Origin: Bacteroides mediterraneensis
GTDB lineage: Bacteria > Bacteroidota > Bacteroidia > Bacteroidales > Bacteroidaceae
Reading direction: 5' to 3'
DNA: 64,000 bases
NCBI RefSeq assembly: GCF_016900355.1
Contig: NZ_JACJKA010000009.1
Location: forward strand, 1-64,000
In this document: positions 34,244 to 44,235 of the stretch, in pieces
How the letters are laid out: each line of letters starts with the position of its first letter
Numbering within the stretch: position 1 is the stretch's first letter
Notes under the pieces: model-generated
Databases searched by the model: none
What the model was told of the DNA's origin: nothing
The model's input: the letters and a program-made list of their open reading frames with translations, nothing else
Made by a program: the position numbers and the translations under genes

Positions 34244-37200
34244 ATGAAAAAAGAATTAAAGAAAGTCCTGGTTCTCGGATCAGGCGCACTGAAAATCGGA
34301 CAAGCCGGAGAGTTCGACTATTCAGGTTCGCAAGCTTTGAAAGCCTTACGTGAAGAAGGTATCCGCTCCGTACTCATCAACCCTAACATTGCGACCATCC
34401 AGACTTCGGAAGGCATTGCCGACCAAGTTTACTTCCTGCCTGTCACTCCGTATTTCGTAACCGAAATCATCAAGAAGGAACGTCCGGACGGTATTCTGTT
34501 AGCTTTCGGCGGACAGACAGCCCTGAACTGCGGTACGGAACTTTACCAGAAAGGCATTCTGAAAGAATATGGCGTGGAAGTGCTGGGCACCTCAGTGGAA
34601 GCCATCATGTACACCGAAGACCGCGACCTGTTTGTCAAAAAGCTGGATGAAGTACCTCTTAAAACTCCTGTCAGCCGGGCAGTGGAAAACATGCGGGATG
34701 CCCTCGAAGCGGCACGCACCATCGGCTATCCGGTCATGATCCGTTCAGCTTATGCCTTGGGTGGCTTGGGAAGCGGCATCTGCCCCGATGAAGAAAAATT
34801 CATCGAACTGGCAGAAAGTGCCTTCACCTTCTCTCCGCAGATTCTGGTGGAAGAATCCCTAAAAGGCTGGAAAGAAATCGAGTTCGAAGTAATCCGCGAT
34901 GCCAACGACCATTGCTTCACCGTGGCCAGCATGGAAAACTTCGACCCGCTGGGCATCCATACCGGAGAATCCATCGTGGTGGCTCCTACCTGCTCACTGA
35001 CCGAAGAACAAGTCAGCATGCTGCAAGATTTGTCGAAACAATGTATCCGCCATTTGAACATTGTGGGAGAATGCAACATCCAATATGCCTTCCACGCCGA
35101 GACCAACGACTACCGCATCATTGAGGTAAATGCCCGCCTGAGCCGTTCTTCTGCCCTAGCTTCCAAAGCCACCGGTTACCCATTAGCTTTCGTAGCCGCC
35201 AAGATTGCCTTGGGCTATACCTTGGATGAAATCGGCGAAATGGGGACTTCCAACTCGGCCTACGTGGCTCCACAACTGGATTACCTGATTTGCAAGATTC
35301 CGCGCTGGGACCTCAACAAGTTTGCCAGAGTTTCTCACCGCATCGGCTCCAGCATGAAGTCGGTGGGCGAAATCATGTCCATCGGACGGACGTTTGAAGA
35401 AATTATCCAGAAAGGCCTGCGTATGATTGGTCAGGGCATGCACGGCTTCGTGGGCAATGACCATACCCGCTTCACAAACCTGGACGACGAACTGGCCAAC
35501 CCGACCGACCTGCGTATCTTCGCCATCGCACAGGCGCTGGAAGAAGGTTATTCCATCGAACGCATCTACGAACTGACCAAGATTGACCCGTGGTTCATCG
35601 GGAAACTGAAAAACATTGTCGACTACAAACATAAGCTGTCAGAATACAACTCGCTTGAAGAACTTCCGGCCGACGTACTTCGCCAAGCCAAAGTGATGGG
35701 CTTCTCCGATTTCCAGATTGCCCGCTTCGTACTGAAGCCCACGCAGGGAAACATGGAGAAAGAAAACCTGCAAGTACGTGCCTACCGCAAAAAGCTGGGT
35801 ATCCTGCCGGCAGTGAAACGCATCAACACGGTGGCTTCCGAACATCCGGAACTGACCAACTACCTGTATATGACGTATGCCGTGGAAGGTTACGATGTCA
35901 ATTATTATAAGAATGAGAAATCGGTCATCGTCCTCGGTTCGGGTGCCTACCGCATCGGCTCGTCCGTGGAATTTGACTGGTGCTCGGTGAATGCCATCCA
36001 GACCGCCCGTAAGTTAGGCTACAAATCCATCATGATCAACTACAACCCGGAAACGGTATCTACCGACTACGACATGTGCGACCGTCTGTACTTCGATGAA
36101 CTTTCCTTCGAACGGGTACTCGATGTCATCGACTTGGAACAGCCTCGCGGTGTTATCGTTTCCGTGGGCGGACAGATTCCGAACAACCTGGCCATGAAAC
36201 TGTATCGCCAGTCGGTGCCGGTACTCGGAACCTCTCCGATTTCCATCGACCGGGCGGAAAACCGCAACAAGTTCTCGGCCATGCTCGACCAGCTCGGCAT
36301 CGACCAACCGGCCTGGCAGGAACTGACCAGCTTGGACGACGTGAAAGAGTTTGTGAAGAAAGTGGGCTATCCGGTATTGGTGCGTCCGTCGTACGTGCTC
36401 TCCGGAGCGGCCATGAACGTATGCTATGACCAGGAAGAACTGGAACGCTTCCTGCAAATGGCCAGCGAAGTATCCAAGGAATATCCGGTGGTCGTATCGC
36501 AGTTCATGCAGGAAACCAAGGAAATCGAATTCGATGCCGTGGCACAGAACGGAGAGATTGTGGAATACGCCATTTCGGAACACATCGAATATGCGGGAGT
36601 CCACTCCGGTGACGCCACTCTGGTATTCCCCGCACAGCACATTTATTTTGCGACGGCCCGTCAGATTAAGAAAATCAGTCGCAAGATTGCCAAGGAACTC
36701 AACATTTCAGGTCCGTTCAACATCCAGTACCTGGCCAAGAACAACGACGTGAAAGTGATTGAATGTAACCTGCGTGCTTCCCGCAGCTTCCCGTTCGTAT
36801 CGAAGGTATTGAAACGTAACTTCATCGAAACAGCCACCCGCATCATGCTCGATGCCCCCTACGTGCGTCCCGACAAACTGGCGTTCGACATCGACTGGAT
36901 TGGGGTCAAGGCCTCGCAGTTCTCGTTTGCCCGTCTGCAAAATGCCGACCCGGTACTGGGTGTCGACATGTCGTCTACGGGAGAAGTAGGCTGCTTAGGT
37001 GACGACTTTAACGAAGCCTTGTTGAACGCCCTGATTGCTACGGGCTACAAGATTCCGAAAAAATCGGTACTGTTCTCTTCCGGTGCCACCAAGTCGAAAG
37101 TGGACTTGCTGGATGCCAGCCACCTGCTGCACCAGAAAGGATACGAACTTTATGCGACGGCCGGCACGGCTGCCTTCTTGAACTCCCACGGCATTCCGAC

Positions 37201-37468
37201 CACACCGGTCTTCTGGCCCGATGAACGCCCGCACGCCGAAAACAACGTGATGAAGATGATTGCGGAACACAAGTTTGAACTGATTGTGAACATCCCGAAA
37301 AATCATACCAAACGGGAACTCACCAATGGATACCGCATCCGCCGTGGTGCCATCGACCACAACATTCCGCTGATTACGAATGCCCGTCTGGCCAAAGCCT
37401 TCATTGAAGCTTTCTGCCACATGACGCAGGAAGAAATCCAAATCAAGAGTTGGCAGGAATACAAATAA
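34244..37468 (+). CDS. carB: Carbamoyl-phosphate synthase, large subunit
   Basis: This 1074-residue enzyme makes carbamoyl phosphate for pyrimidine and arginine synthesis. Two homologous ATP-grasp halves are visible: the first starts VLGSGALKIGQAGEFDYSG and the second (about residue 560) VLGSGAYRIGSSVEFDW. The C-terminal MGS-like allosteric domain is present (VLFSSGATKSKVDLLDASH onward). The glutaminase subunit carA is not in the window. It is divergent from trpS, with 157 bp between. It is followed by palindrome array C. Confidence 0.97.
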   Translation: MKKELKKVLVLGSGALKIGQAGEFDYSGSQALKALREEGIRSVLINPNIATIQTSEGIADQVYFLPVTPYFVTEIIKKERPDGILLAFGGQTALNCGTELYQKGILKEYGVEVLGTSVEAIMYTEDRDLFVKKLDEVPLKTPVSRAVENMRDALEAARTIGYPVMIRSAYALGGLGSGICPDEEKFIELAESAFTFSPQILVEESLKGWKEIEFEVIRDANDHCFTVASMENFDPLGIHTGESIVVAPTCSLTEEQVSMLQDLSKQCIRHLNIVGECNIQYAFHAETNDYRIIEVNARLSRSSALASKATGYPLAFVAAKIALGYTLDEIGEMGTSNSAYVAPQLDYLICKIPRWDLNKFARVSHRIGSSMKSVGEIMSIGRTFEEIIQKGLRMIGQGMHGFVGNDHTRFTNLDDELANPTDLRIFAIAQALEEGYSIERIYELTKIDPWFIGKLKNIVDYKHKLSEYNSLEELPADVLRQAKVMGFSDFQIARFVLKPTQGNMEKENLQVRAYRKKLGILPAVKRINTVASEHPELTNYLYMTYAVEGYDVNYYKNEKSVIVLGSGAYRIGSSVEFDWCSVNAIQTARKLGYKSIMINYNPETVSTDYDMCDRLYFDELSFERVLDVIDLEQPRGVIVSVGGQIPNNLAMKLYRQSVPVLGTSPISIDRAENRNKFSAMLDQLGIDQPAWQELTSLDDVKEFVKKVGYPVLVRPSYVLSGAAMNVCYDQEELERFLQMASEVSKEYPVVVSQFMQETKEIEFDAVAQNGEIVEYAISEHIEYAGVHSGDATLVFPAQHIYFATARQIKKISRKIAKELNISGPFNIQYLAKNNDVKVIECNLRASRSFPFVSKVLKRNFIETATRIMLDAPYVRPDKLAFDIDWIGVKASQFSFARLQNADPVLGVDMSSTGEVGCLGDDFNEALLNALIATGYKIPKKSVLFSSGATKSKVDLLDASHLLHQKGYELYATAGTAAFLNSHGIPTTPVFWPDERPHAENNVMKMIAEHKFELIVNIPKNHTKRELTNGYRIRRGAIDHNIPLITNARLAKAFIEAFCHMTQEEIQIKSWQEYK

Positions 37469-37514
37469 GAAAGGTAAATCAGGAGCCTGCAGAGGCTTTC
37501 TCAGCAGGTTTTTG

Positions 37515-37640
37515 AGGCCCTAAAAAAACGCAAGTGCGTTTGGACTAAAACGCACTTACGTTTAAAGTAAAACGCCTTTGCGTTTCAGGTAAAACGTACT
37601 TACGTTTTCCTTCAAACGCAAAGGCGTTTTTTCAGGACCT
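37515..37640. repeat. Array C: five 16-bp palindromes at exact 22-bp period
   Basis: Five units of form AAACG-N6-CGTTT start at 37526, 37548, 37570, 37592 and 37614, exactly 22 bp apart. Unit 5 (AAACGCAAAGGCGTTT) is the exact reverse complement of unit 3. A 17-bp imperfect inverted repeat (15 of 17) flanks the array: AGGCCCTAAAAAAACGC (37515-37531) and GCGTTTTTTCAGGACCT (37624-37640). The outer units end in T runs pointing outwards, so the ends look like terminators for carB (plus) and the tlpA-like gene (minus). It fills the whole convergent intergenic space. Confidence 0.88.
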
Positions 37641-37648
37641 TTTTTTAC

Positions 37649-38167
37649 TTATTTCAAGGCTGTCTCAATGGTCTTCATCAGCTCTTCAAATTCAGCTTTT
37701 GTATACCCTATGGAAGCATGAATCAGCTTGCCGTCCTTTCCGAACAGATAGGCACGGGGAATCGTCTGGTCGGCAAACAGAGAGAACACTTCCCGTTTCG
37801 GGTCCGGATAAAGAGGGAAGGTAAATTTCTTCCGTTCATTGTATTTCTTCAACTCGGCATCGGTATGTTCCCGTCCGATGACCAGCAGTTTGAAATCCTT
37901 GCAATCCTTATATTTCGGCCACAAGGTTTTCTGCACCTCTGCCAGTTCCAGCTGGCAAGGACCGCACCAGGTGGCAAACAAACTCACCAGTACCACTTTT
38001 CCTTTCAAGTCGGCCGGGGTCACCTTCCCATACACTTCAGAATTGAGAGTAATGGCTGGCATCGCATCCCCCACTTTCAATTTTTCTTTTCCCGTATCCT
38101 GTGCAGAGGCTGCCAGCACCCCCATCCAAATCAGGCACAGAAGACTCCAGATTCGTACGCTTTTCAT
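37649..38167 (-). CDS. TlpA-family periplasmic thiol-disulfide protein
   Basis: This 172-residue protein has a signal peptide (MKSVRIWSLLCLIWMGVLAA, cleavage near SAQ, residue 23). The thioredoxin-like domain contains the redox motif CGPC at 68-71 in FATWCGPCQLELAEV and the cis-proline region DQTIPRAYLFGKDGKLI. It acts as a disulfide reductase or oxidase in the periplasm. It is a single gene, converging on carB across array C. It differs from the lipoprotein paralogue at 12643-13221 in its motif (CPDC) and anchoring. Confidence 0.9.
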   Translation of the reverse strand: MKSVRIWSLLCLIWMGVLAASAQDTGKEKLKVGDAMPAITLNSEVYGKVTPADLKGKVVLVSLFATWCGPCQLELAEVQKTLWPKYKDCKDFKLLVIGREHTDAELKKYNERKKFTFPLYPDPKREVFSLFADQTIPRAYLFGKDGKLIHASIGYTKAEFEELMKTIETALK

Positions 38168-38280
38168 TGTTTTTCCTTTCTGTAAATGTTAAATCCTGAC
38201 AAAGATACCGTAAACCGATGGAAAATCCGCCGGGGAACCTATCTTTGTAAAGAGTTTTAACGAAAAAATAAACCCACAAG

Positions 38281-39045
38281 ATGATGACCTTCATTTCGTG
38301 TGCCAAAACCATGACGGCACGCACCAAGATAAAATACCCCGAAACCACAATACCTCATTTTCAGGAGGAAGCCCGGGAAAATGCCTTGTACATGAACCAG
38401 TTCACTGCCGAAGAACTGGGCCAGATACTGAAAGTGAATGCCAAACTGGCGGCAGAGAACCGACTGCGCTACCAAGACTTCCTTTCACCCGACACCCCGT
38501 CTCTCCCGGCACTGCTGGCCTACACGGGCATGGTGTTCAAACGCATCCATCCGGCCGACTTTACCCCAGAAGATTTTCAATTCGCTCAGCAACATCTGCT
38601 CATTACCTCTTTCTTATATGGGTTGTTGCGTCCGCTGGATGCCATCAAGAACTACCGGATGGAGGGAAATGTCCGCTTGCCGGAACACCAGCACCAAACA
38701 CAGTTCGATTATTGGAAACCGATTCTGACCGACTATTTCATCGAAGCTGTCCGCCAGCAAGGGGGTATTCTGATTAATCTGGCCAGTGGCGAGATGAAAG
38801 ACCTGTTCCACTGGGACAAGGTATGCCGGGAAGTCCAGGTCATCACACCCGAATTTTATACCCTGAAGAACGGGAAACCCACCACCGTGGTCGTCTATGC
38901 CAAGATGTGCCGCGGCGAAATGACCCGCTTCATCCTGAAAAACCGGATTGAACAACCGGAACAGCTGAAAGCCTTTGAATGGGAAGGCTTTTCCTACGAT
39001 GCGGCCTCCAGCGATGCACAGACACTCCGCTTCCTACTGAAATAG
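38281..39045 (+). CDS. yaaA: Peroxide stress protein YaaA (DUF328)
   Basis: This 254-residue protein belongs to the YaaA family, which lowers free intracellular iron during hydrogen peroxide stress in E. coli and binds DNA. The family motifs FISCAKTM at the start, YTGMVFKRI, LYGLLRPLDAIKNYRMEG in the middle and LINLASGEMKDLF are all recognisable. The start could be 38281 or the next codon, 38284. A -7 box TATCTTTG lies at 38240-38247, without a good -33. Confidence 0.92.
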   Translation: MMTFISCAKTMTARTKIKYPETTIPHFQEEARENALYMNQFTAEELGQILKVNAKLAAENRLRYQDFLSPDTPSLPALLAYTGMVFKRIHPADFTPEDFQFAQQHLLITSFLYGLLRPLDAIKNYRMEGNVRLPEHQHQTQFDYWKPILTDYFIEAVRQQGGILINLASGEMKDLFHWDKVCREVQVITPEFYTLKNGKPTTVVVYAKMCRGEMTRFILKNRIEQPEQLKAFEWEGFSYDAASSDAQTLRFLLK

Positions 39046-39158
39046 AAATGAAAAGCCGGAAACCCTGACGACACATCTTCGTAAATGCAACTTCATCGGA
39101 TTGCTTTCACCCTGTAACAGGAAAACTGCAACTTTGCAGCAGAAAAAGCAAACGATAC

Positions 39159-41858
39159 ATGAACAGAACAAGAAGATGGATTAGTGCCGCCCTTTTTACC
39201 TCACTCATTACGGCCCACGTGTTTGCCGTAGAGGTAAATGTCAATATCAAGGGCTGCATCACAGACCAAAAATCAAAAGAGCCGCTGATTGGCGCCACGG
39301 TACAGATTGTAGGGAGCAGCATCGGAGCCGTGACCGACATGGACGGAAATTTCCAGCTTTCAGGAGTGGAAGATGGCATCTACGACATCGAGATTAAATA
39401 TGTAGGCTACAAGACTGCCATCAAAAGGCAGGTCAAGATTGAGAACAATAAAATCACGACACTCGACTTCGAAATGGTGACTGACGACCACCTGTTGTCG
39501 GATGTAGTAGTGGTAGCCAAGGCCAACCGCGAATCTGAAAGCGTGACCCTGCTGGAACAAAAACGGTCGGTAGTGGCCGTTCAGGCAGTCGGTGCCAAAG
39601 AGCTGGCCCGAAAAGGCGTCAGCGATGCACAGGCTGCCGTGACCAAAATCTCGGGTATCTCCAAACAAGAAGGAGTGAAAAATGTCTTTGTCCGCGGATT
39701 GGGCGACCGTTACAACCTCACCACCCTCAACCGCTATCCCATTCCTTCGGAAGATCCTGAATACAAAAACATTGCCCTCGACTTTTTCTCCACCGACGTC
39801 ATCCAGTCGGTAGAAGTGAACAAGGCTTTTTACGGCAACACCTCTGCCGATGCGTCGGGAGCCAACATCAATATCACGTCGAAGGAACTGACCGGAGATG
39901 CCACACTGGATTTCAGCCTGTCGGGCGGAATCAATACCCAAGCGCTGTCGGGCGACCTGCAGCAGGCCAGCGGAAGCAACCTGTTCGGATTTGCCAATAC
40001 TACCCAACCGGGAGCAGATTTGAAGAGCTACCGCTTTAAAAATGCCATCGACCCTTCCCAGAAGAATGCCCCTGTCAACCAAGATTACAGCCTGTCGGGT
40101 GGTAAACAATTCTATATTCACAACAACCCACTCTCTTTCTTCATCGTGGCCAGCCACCACAAAAGCTTCTCCTACTACGACGAGGAAGTGCGAAATACCC
40201 TCACCAGCGGCGATTTGTCTCAAGATATGAACGGCGAAATCTCCCGCATCGAAACCAGTCAGCTGGCCATGGCCAACCTGAGCTATACCCACAATCAGAA
40301 GCACCACCTATCCTACAACTTCATGATGGTGCATGCTTCCAATTCCTCTGTGGGTGATTACCTCGGCATGGATGCCGATTATCAGTCATCGGACACCTAC
40401 GAAGGATTCATGCGCCGACAGCAGACCAACGACAACCTGCTGTTTGTGAACCAGCTTCACACGCAATGGGACTTGGGCAAGAATTTCCAGCTGGACGCCG
40501 GACTTTCTTACAACACGATTCAAGGAAACGAACCCGACAGAAGAATCAACAACCTGGTGAAAACCGACAAGGGTTATGTGCCGATGAAAGGTACGGGCGT
40601 GCAACAGCGTTATTTCTCTGAATTACAGGAAAACGACCTGAACCTCCGGGCCGGACTGACCTATAAGCTCCACGACGGGTATGGTGACCTGTCGAACATT
40701 CAACTGGGCTACATGGGCCGGATAGTAGATGACAACTTCACAGCGACAGAATACGATATGTCTGTGATTAAACAGTCGGCTTTCGATTTGGAACACATCT
40801 CTTTCGGGGATTTCTACAACCAGGAGAATCTGGACAACGGCATGTTCCAGCTGGACCGCAACGTGGATGAATACGGTGTCCGGAAGAATATCCATTCGGC
40901 CTATGCGGAAGCCACTTATCAGCTCACCTCGCACTTCATCGCCAATATCGGACTGAAATACGACGATGTCAACATCCGCGTAGACTACAACGTGAATCGT
41001 GGAGGGACCAAGGGAGAAAATACCATCGACAAATCTTATTTCCTGCCCAGCCTCAACCTGCGTTATAATTTCAGCGACCAACATGCACTCCGACTGGCTG
41101 CCAGCAAGACATATACTTTGCCACAGGCCAAAGAAATTTCCCCGTTCCGTTATACCGGTGTCAGCTTCAACAGCCAGGGTAACCCGAACTTGAAGCCTTC
41201 CGACAATTACAACGTGGACTTGAAATGGGATTTCTATATCTCCGCAAGCGAGCTGTTCTCCATCACCGGATTCTACAAATACATCCAGAACCCTATTTCA
41301 CGCATCGAGATTGCCAGTGCCGGAGGTTTTCTTTCCTATGAGAACATTGCGAGCCATGCCACCGTAGCCGGAGTGGAGATGGAGTTCCGAAAGGACTTGT
41401 TCAACCGCAAGCTGCAAGGCAACGGAGTCAGCAAACTCAGTTTAGGAGTCAACGGAGCCTATACATACACCTATGCCAAAGTTCCCCTGGCCACCGCCCC
41501 CACCGGTTCACAACTGGAAGGAGCTGCGCCCTGGATTTTCAATGCAGACCTAAGCCACCTGTTCCAAAAAGGACAGAAAAGTTTTACCAATACACTGGTG
41601 GTGAACTACTTCAGCGACCGTATCCATACCATCGGTACGGAGGGATATCAGGACATCGTGGAAAACGGGATTCCGACACTCGACTTTGTCTCTTCCGCCC
41701 AGCTGAACAAATACGTGACCCTCAGCCTGAAAGCGAAAAACTTGTTGAATTCTACCCATCAGCTGACCCGGAAAGGCAATGCGGATGGGAAGGAAGTGGT
41801 ACTGAGCAAATACAAGAAAGGCATAGACTTCAGCATCGGAGTGACCTGCAATTTCTAA
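39159..41858 (+). CDS. TonB-dependent outer-membrane receptor
   Basis: This 899-residue protein has a signal peptide (about 1-24), an N-terminal carboxypeptidase-regulatory-like domain (about 29-110, IKGCITDQKSKEPLIGATVQ), a plug domain (about 135-240, with VFVRGLGDRYNLTTLN) and a 22-strand barrel ending in the usual C-terminal aromatic (CNF). It lacks the long SusC-type sequence features and has no SusD partner. It is followed 60 bp later by a beta-helix surface lipoprotein, which probably serves as its substrate-capturing partner. The ligand is unknown. Confidence 0.92.
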   Translation: MNRTRRWISAALFTSLITAHVFAVEVNVNIKGCITDQKSKEPLIGATVQIVGSSIGAVTDMDGNFQLSGVEDGIYDIEIKYVGYKTAIKRQVKIENNKITTLDFEMVTDDHLLSDVVVVAKANRESESVTLLEQKRSVVAVQAVGAKELARKGVSDAQAAVTKISGISKQEGVKNVFVRGLGDRYNLTTLNRYPIPSEDPEYKNIALDFFSTDVIQSVEVNKAFYGNTSADASGANINITSKELTGDATLDFSLSGGINTQALSGDLQQASGSNLFGFANTTQPGADLKSYRFKNAIDPSQKNAPVNQDYSLSGGKQFYIHNNPLSFFIVASHHKSFSYYDEEVRNTLTSGDLSQDMNGEISRIETSQLAMANLSYTHNQKHHLSYNFMMVHASNSSVGDYLGMDADYQSSDTYEGFMRRQQTNDNLLFVNQLHTQWDLGKNFQLDAGLSYNTIQGNEPDRRINNLVKTDKGYVPMKGTGVQQRYFSELQENDLNLRAGLTYKLHDGYGDLSNIQLGYMGRIVDDNFTATEYDMSVIKQSAFDLEHISFGDFYNQENLDNGMFQLDRNVDEYGVRKNIHSAYAEATYQLTSHFIANIGLKYDDVNIRVDYNVNRGGTKGENTIDKSYFLPSLNLRYNFSDQHALRLAASKTYTLPQAKEISPFRYTGVSFNSQGNPNLKPSDNYNVDLKWDFYISASELFSITGFYKYIQNPISRIEIASAGGFLSYENIASHATVAGVEMEFRKDLFNRKLQGNGVSKLSLGVNGAYTYTYAKVPLATAPTGSQLEGAAPWIFNADLSHLFQKGQKSFTNTLVVNYFSDRIHTIGTEGYQDIVENGIPTLDFVSSAQLNKYVTLSLKAKNLLNSTHQLTRKGNADGKEVVLSKYKKGIDFSIGVTCNF

Positions 41859-41918
41859 CCCAGCAACTTTACATGAACTAAAAATAAAGACAATCAATTT
41901 TCTTAATCAATTATCATT

Positions 41919-43082
41919 ATGAAAAAGGTATTTTTAACTGCAATGGCCTTTGCTGCCATAGTAAGTAGCGTAAGTTTGACAGCTTGTTCCAACGAAGATA
42001 CTCCGGAAGAAACTGGCACAAGAGGTGAAAAGATTGAACTGAACGGAATCGTAGAAGGCACCCTGACCTTGGATGCCAACAATGAATACATTTTGAACGG
42101 CACACTGACCGTACCCGACGGAGCTACTCTGGAAATCCCGGCTGGTACCACCATCAAGGCAGCGAAAGGATTCGGAAACTATATCCTCGTGGCACAGGGA
42201 GGTAAAATCAATGCCAAGGGTACGGCCGACAAACCTATCATCTTTACCGCCGACGATGAAGCCAATGCCACAGCAGGCTACTGGGGAGGTTTGATTCTCA
42301 ACGGAAAGGCACCAATCTCAGGAGCTACCAGCGGTGAACTGGGTTCTACGGAAGTAGACAACAACCAGAAATACGGAGGTACGGATGAAAACGACAACAG
42401 CGGTACGTTGGAATACGTGGAATTACGCTATACCGGTGCACGTTCCAGTGCGGATATCGAACACAACGGACTGACACTGAACGGTGTGGGAAGAGGAACT
42501 ACCATCAAGAACCTGTATGTCGTAGACGGTGCGGACGATGCCATCGAATTTTTTGGCGGTACAGTCAACGTAGAAAACATACTGGCTGTAAACTGTGACG
42601 ATGACATGTTCGATTTCACTCAAGGTTACAAAGGTACATTGAGCAACTGCTACGGAATCTGGGAAAGTGGATTCACCAGCACGGAAGAAGATCCGCGCGG
42701 AGTGGAAGCCGACGGTAACCTGGACGGAAACGGACCCGACCACCAGGGACAGTCTGATTTCACCATCAAGAACATGACCATTGCCACCTATGCCACCGGA
42801 CAAGTGATGGACGATGCTATCAAAGTGCGCAGAGGAGCTACCGCCCACATTGAAAACGCACTCGTAACCGGAAACGGACAAATGAAAGACTTCATCGATG
42901 TGACCGACTCCAAAGGAAACGCCGCTACAGCAACCAGCATCAGTGCCACCAACAATATCAGTTCTACACTCACCGGCAAAGAACTGAATGAAGGAGACGC
43001 TTCTTATGAAAATGTCAAAGTGGTGAACGGCAACACAGGAGCCGACCAGTCAGCCTTCAGTTGGACAGGCTATCAATTTTAA
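41919..43082 (+). CDS. Surface lipoprotein with right-handed beta-helix
   Basis: This 387-residue protein has a lipoprotein signal with the lipobox cysteine at 23 (SLTAC), followed by SNEDTPEE, an acidic stretch of the kind that exports Bacteroides lipoproteins to the cell surface. The mature part is rich in short Asn/Gly/Asp repeats (LTLDANNEYILNGTLTVPDG, TIKNLYVVDGADDAIEF), a parallel beta-helix. It lies just after a TonB receptor and before a terminator, so the two are likely a receptor pair. The many Asp and Asn residues could bind calcium. Confidence 0.82.
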   Translation: MKKVFLTAMAFAAIVSSVSLTACSNEDTPEETGTRGEKIELNGIVEGTLTLDANNEYILNGTLTVPDGATLEIPAGTTIKAAKGFGNYILVAQGGKINAKGTADKPIIFTADDEANATAGYWGGLILNGKAPISGATSGELGSTEVDNNQKYGGTDENDNSGTLEYVELRYTGARSSADIEHNGLTLNGVGRGTTIKNLYVVDGADDAIEFFGGTVNVENILAVNCDDDMFDFTQGYKGTLSNCYGIWESGFTSTEEDPRGVEADGNLDGNGPDHQGQSDFTIKNMTIATYATGQVMDDAIKVRRGATAHIENALVTGNGQMKDFIDVTDSKGNAATATSISATNNISSTLTGKELNEGDASYENVKVVNGNTGADQSAFSWTGYQF

Positions 43083-43121
43083 ATAAGCCCTACACACAAG
43101 ATTGCTTTTCTTCTTTTTCCT

Positions 43122-43177
43122 TCTCCGGTTTTCATGCAACGCACCTGCCGCGTATGGGAACCGGAGATTCTTTTTTC
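43122..43177 (+). terminator. Terminator after the beta-helix lipoprotein gene
   Basis: TCTCCGGTTTTCAT (43122-43135) pairs with ATGGGAACCGGAGA (43154-43167), allowing G-T pairs, and a six-T run follows at 43171-43176. Confidence 0.85.
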
Positions 43178-43239
43178 CTCTATTTCCTGATTTTATGAAG
43201 GGTTTTTCTTATTTTTGTCCAGACCTAAATTAAAATCAT

Positions 43240-44214
43240 ATGATGTATCCTTTTAAATTTAAACCTATCTTAAAATCCACCCTTTGGGGCGGTGAACGTA
43301 TTATCCCTTTCAAACAACTGGACTGCCAGCAGGAACAGGTGGGAGAAAGCTGGGAAATATCCGACGTACCGGGCGATGAATCGGTCGTAGCCGACGGAGC
43401 AGATGCCGGAAAGAATCTGACTCAACTGATGCAAGAATATAAGGAAAAACTGGTGGGAAAAGAAAACTACCAGCGCTTCCAGGGTAAGTTTCCCTTGCTC
43501 ATCAAATTTATCGATGCCAAACAAGACTTGTCCATTCAAGTACACCCGAACGACGAACTGGCCATGAAGCGCCACCAGTCCATGGGAAAAACAGAGATGT
43601 GGTACATCATCGACAACACAGGTGGAAAGGCTCATCTGTATTCCGGACTGAAGAAAAAGATTACCCCGGAAGAATATGCCCAGATGATTGAAGACAACAC
43701 CATCTGTGACGCACTGGCCCGATATGACGTGCAGCCGGGCGATGTATTCTTTTTGCCTGCCGGACGTATTCACAGCATCGGAGCAGGTTGCTTCCTGGCT
43801 GAAATCCAGCAGACTTCCAACATCACCTACCGTATCTACGACTTCAACCGAAGAGACAAGAACGGCAATCTGCGTGAACTGCATACCGAACTTTCAAAGG
43901 ATGCCATCGACTATACAGTGGAAAACGATTACCGTACCCACTACACTCCGCGTAAGGACGAACCGGTGGAACTGGTCAGCTGTCCGTATTTCACCACTTC
44001 TGTCTACAACCTGACAGAACCCATGACGATGGACTACAGCGAACTGGACTCTTTTGTTATCTACATCTGCATGAAAGGAAGCTGCACCGTGACCGACAAT
44101 GAAGGCCACAGTATTCCGTTGCGAGCTGGTGAGTCGGTGCTGTTCCCTGCTACTACTCAAAACTTAGAAGTAGTGCCGGAAGGTGAGGTTTCTTTCCTCG
44201 AAACGTATGTATGA
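43240..44214 (+). CDS. manA: Mannose-6-phosphate isomerase, class I
   Basis: This 324-residue enzyme interconverts fructose-6-phosphate and mannose-6-phosphate. The zinc site is visible: Gln100 and His102 in SIQVHPND, Glu119 in KTEMW, and the later His in AGRIHSIGAGCFLAEIQQ. The short length (about 320) is typical of the Bacteroidetes and Firmicutes form. It stands alone, with a -7 box TATTTTTG at 43210-43217, and shares a terminator with the convergent AraC gene. Confidence 0.94.
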   Translation: MMYPFKFKPILKSTLWGGERIIPFKQLDCQQEQVGESWEISDVPGDESVVADGADAGKNLTQLMQEYKEKLVGKENYQRFQGKFPLLIKFIDAKQDLSIQVHPNDELAMKRHQSMGKTEMWYIIDNTGGKAHLYSGLKKKITPEEYAQMIEDNTICDALARYDVQPGDVFFLPAGRIHSIGAGCFLAEIQQTSNITYRIYDFNRRDKNGNLRELHTELSKDAIDYTVENDYRTHYTPRKDEPVELVSCPYFTTSVYNLTEPMTMDYSELDSFVIYICMKGSCTVTDNEGHSIPLRAGESVLFPATTQNLEVVPEGEVSFLETYV

Positions 44215-44235
44215 TACTTTACTTTTTTAAAATCG

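Noticed and set aside
36014-36640. 208-aa minus-strand ORF inside carB
   Set aside because: It is fully antisense to carB, has no family resemblance and follows the codon shadow of a G+C-biased gene.
37515-37640. Array C as a CRISPR array
   Set aside because: Units are palindromes of 16 bp with 6-bp gaps, there are no unique spacers of 30 bp or more, and no cas genes occur in the window.
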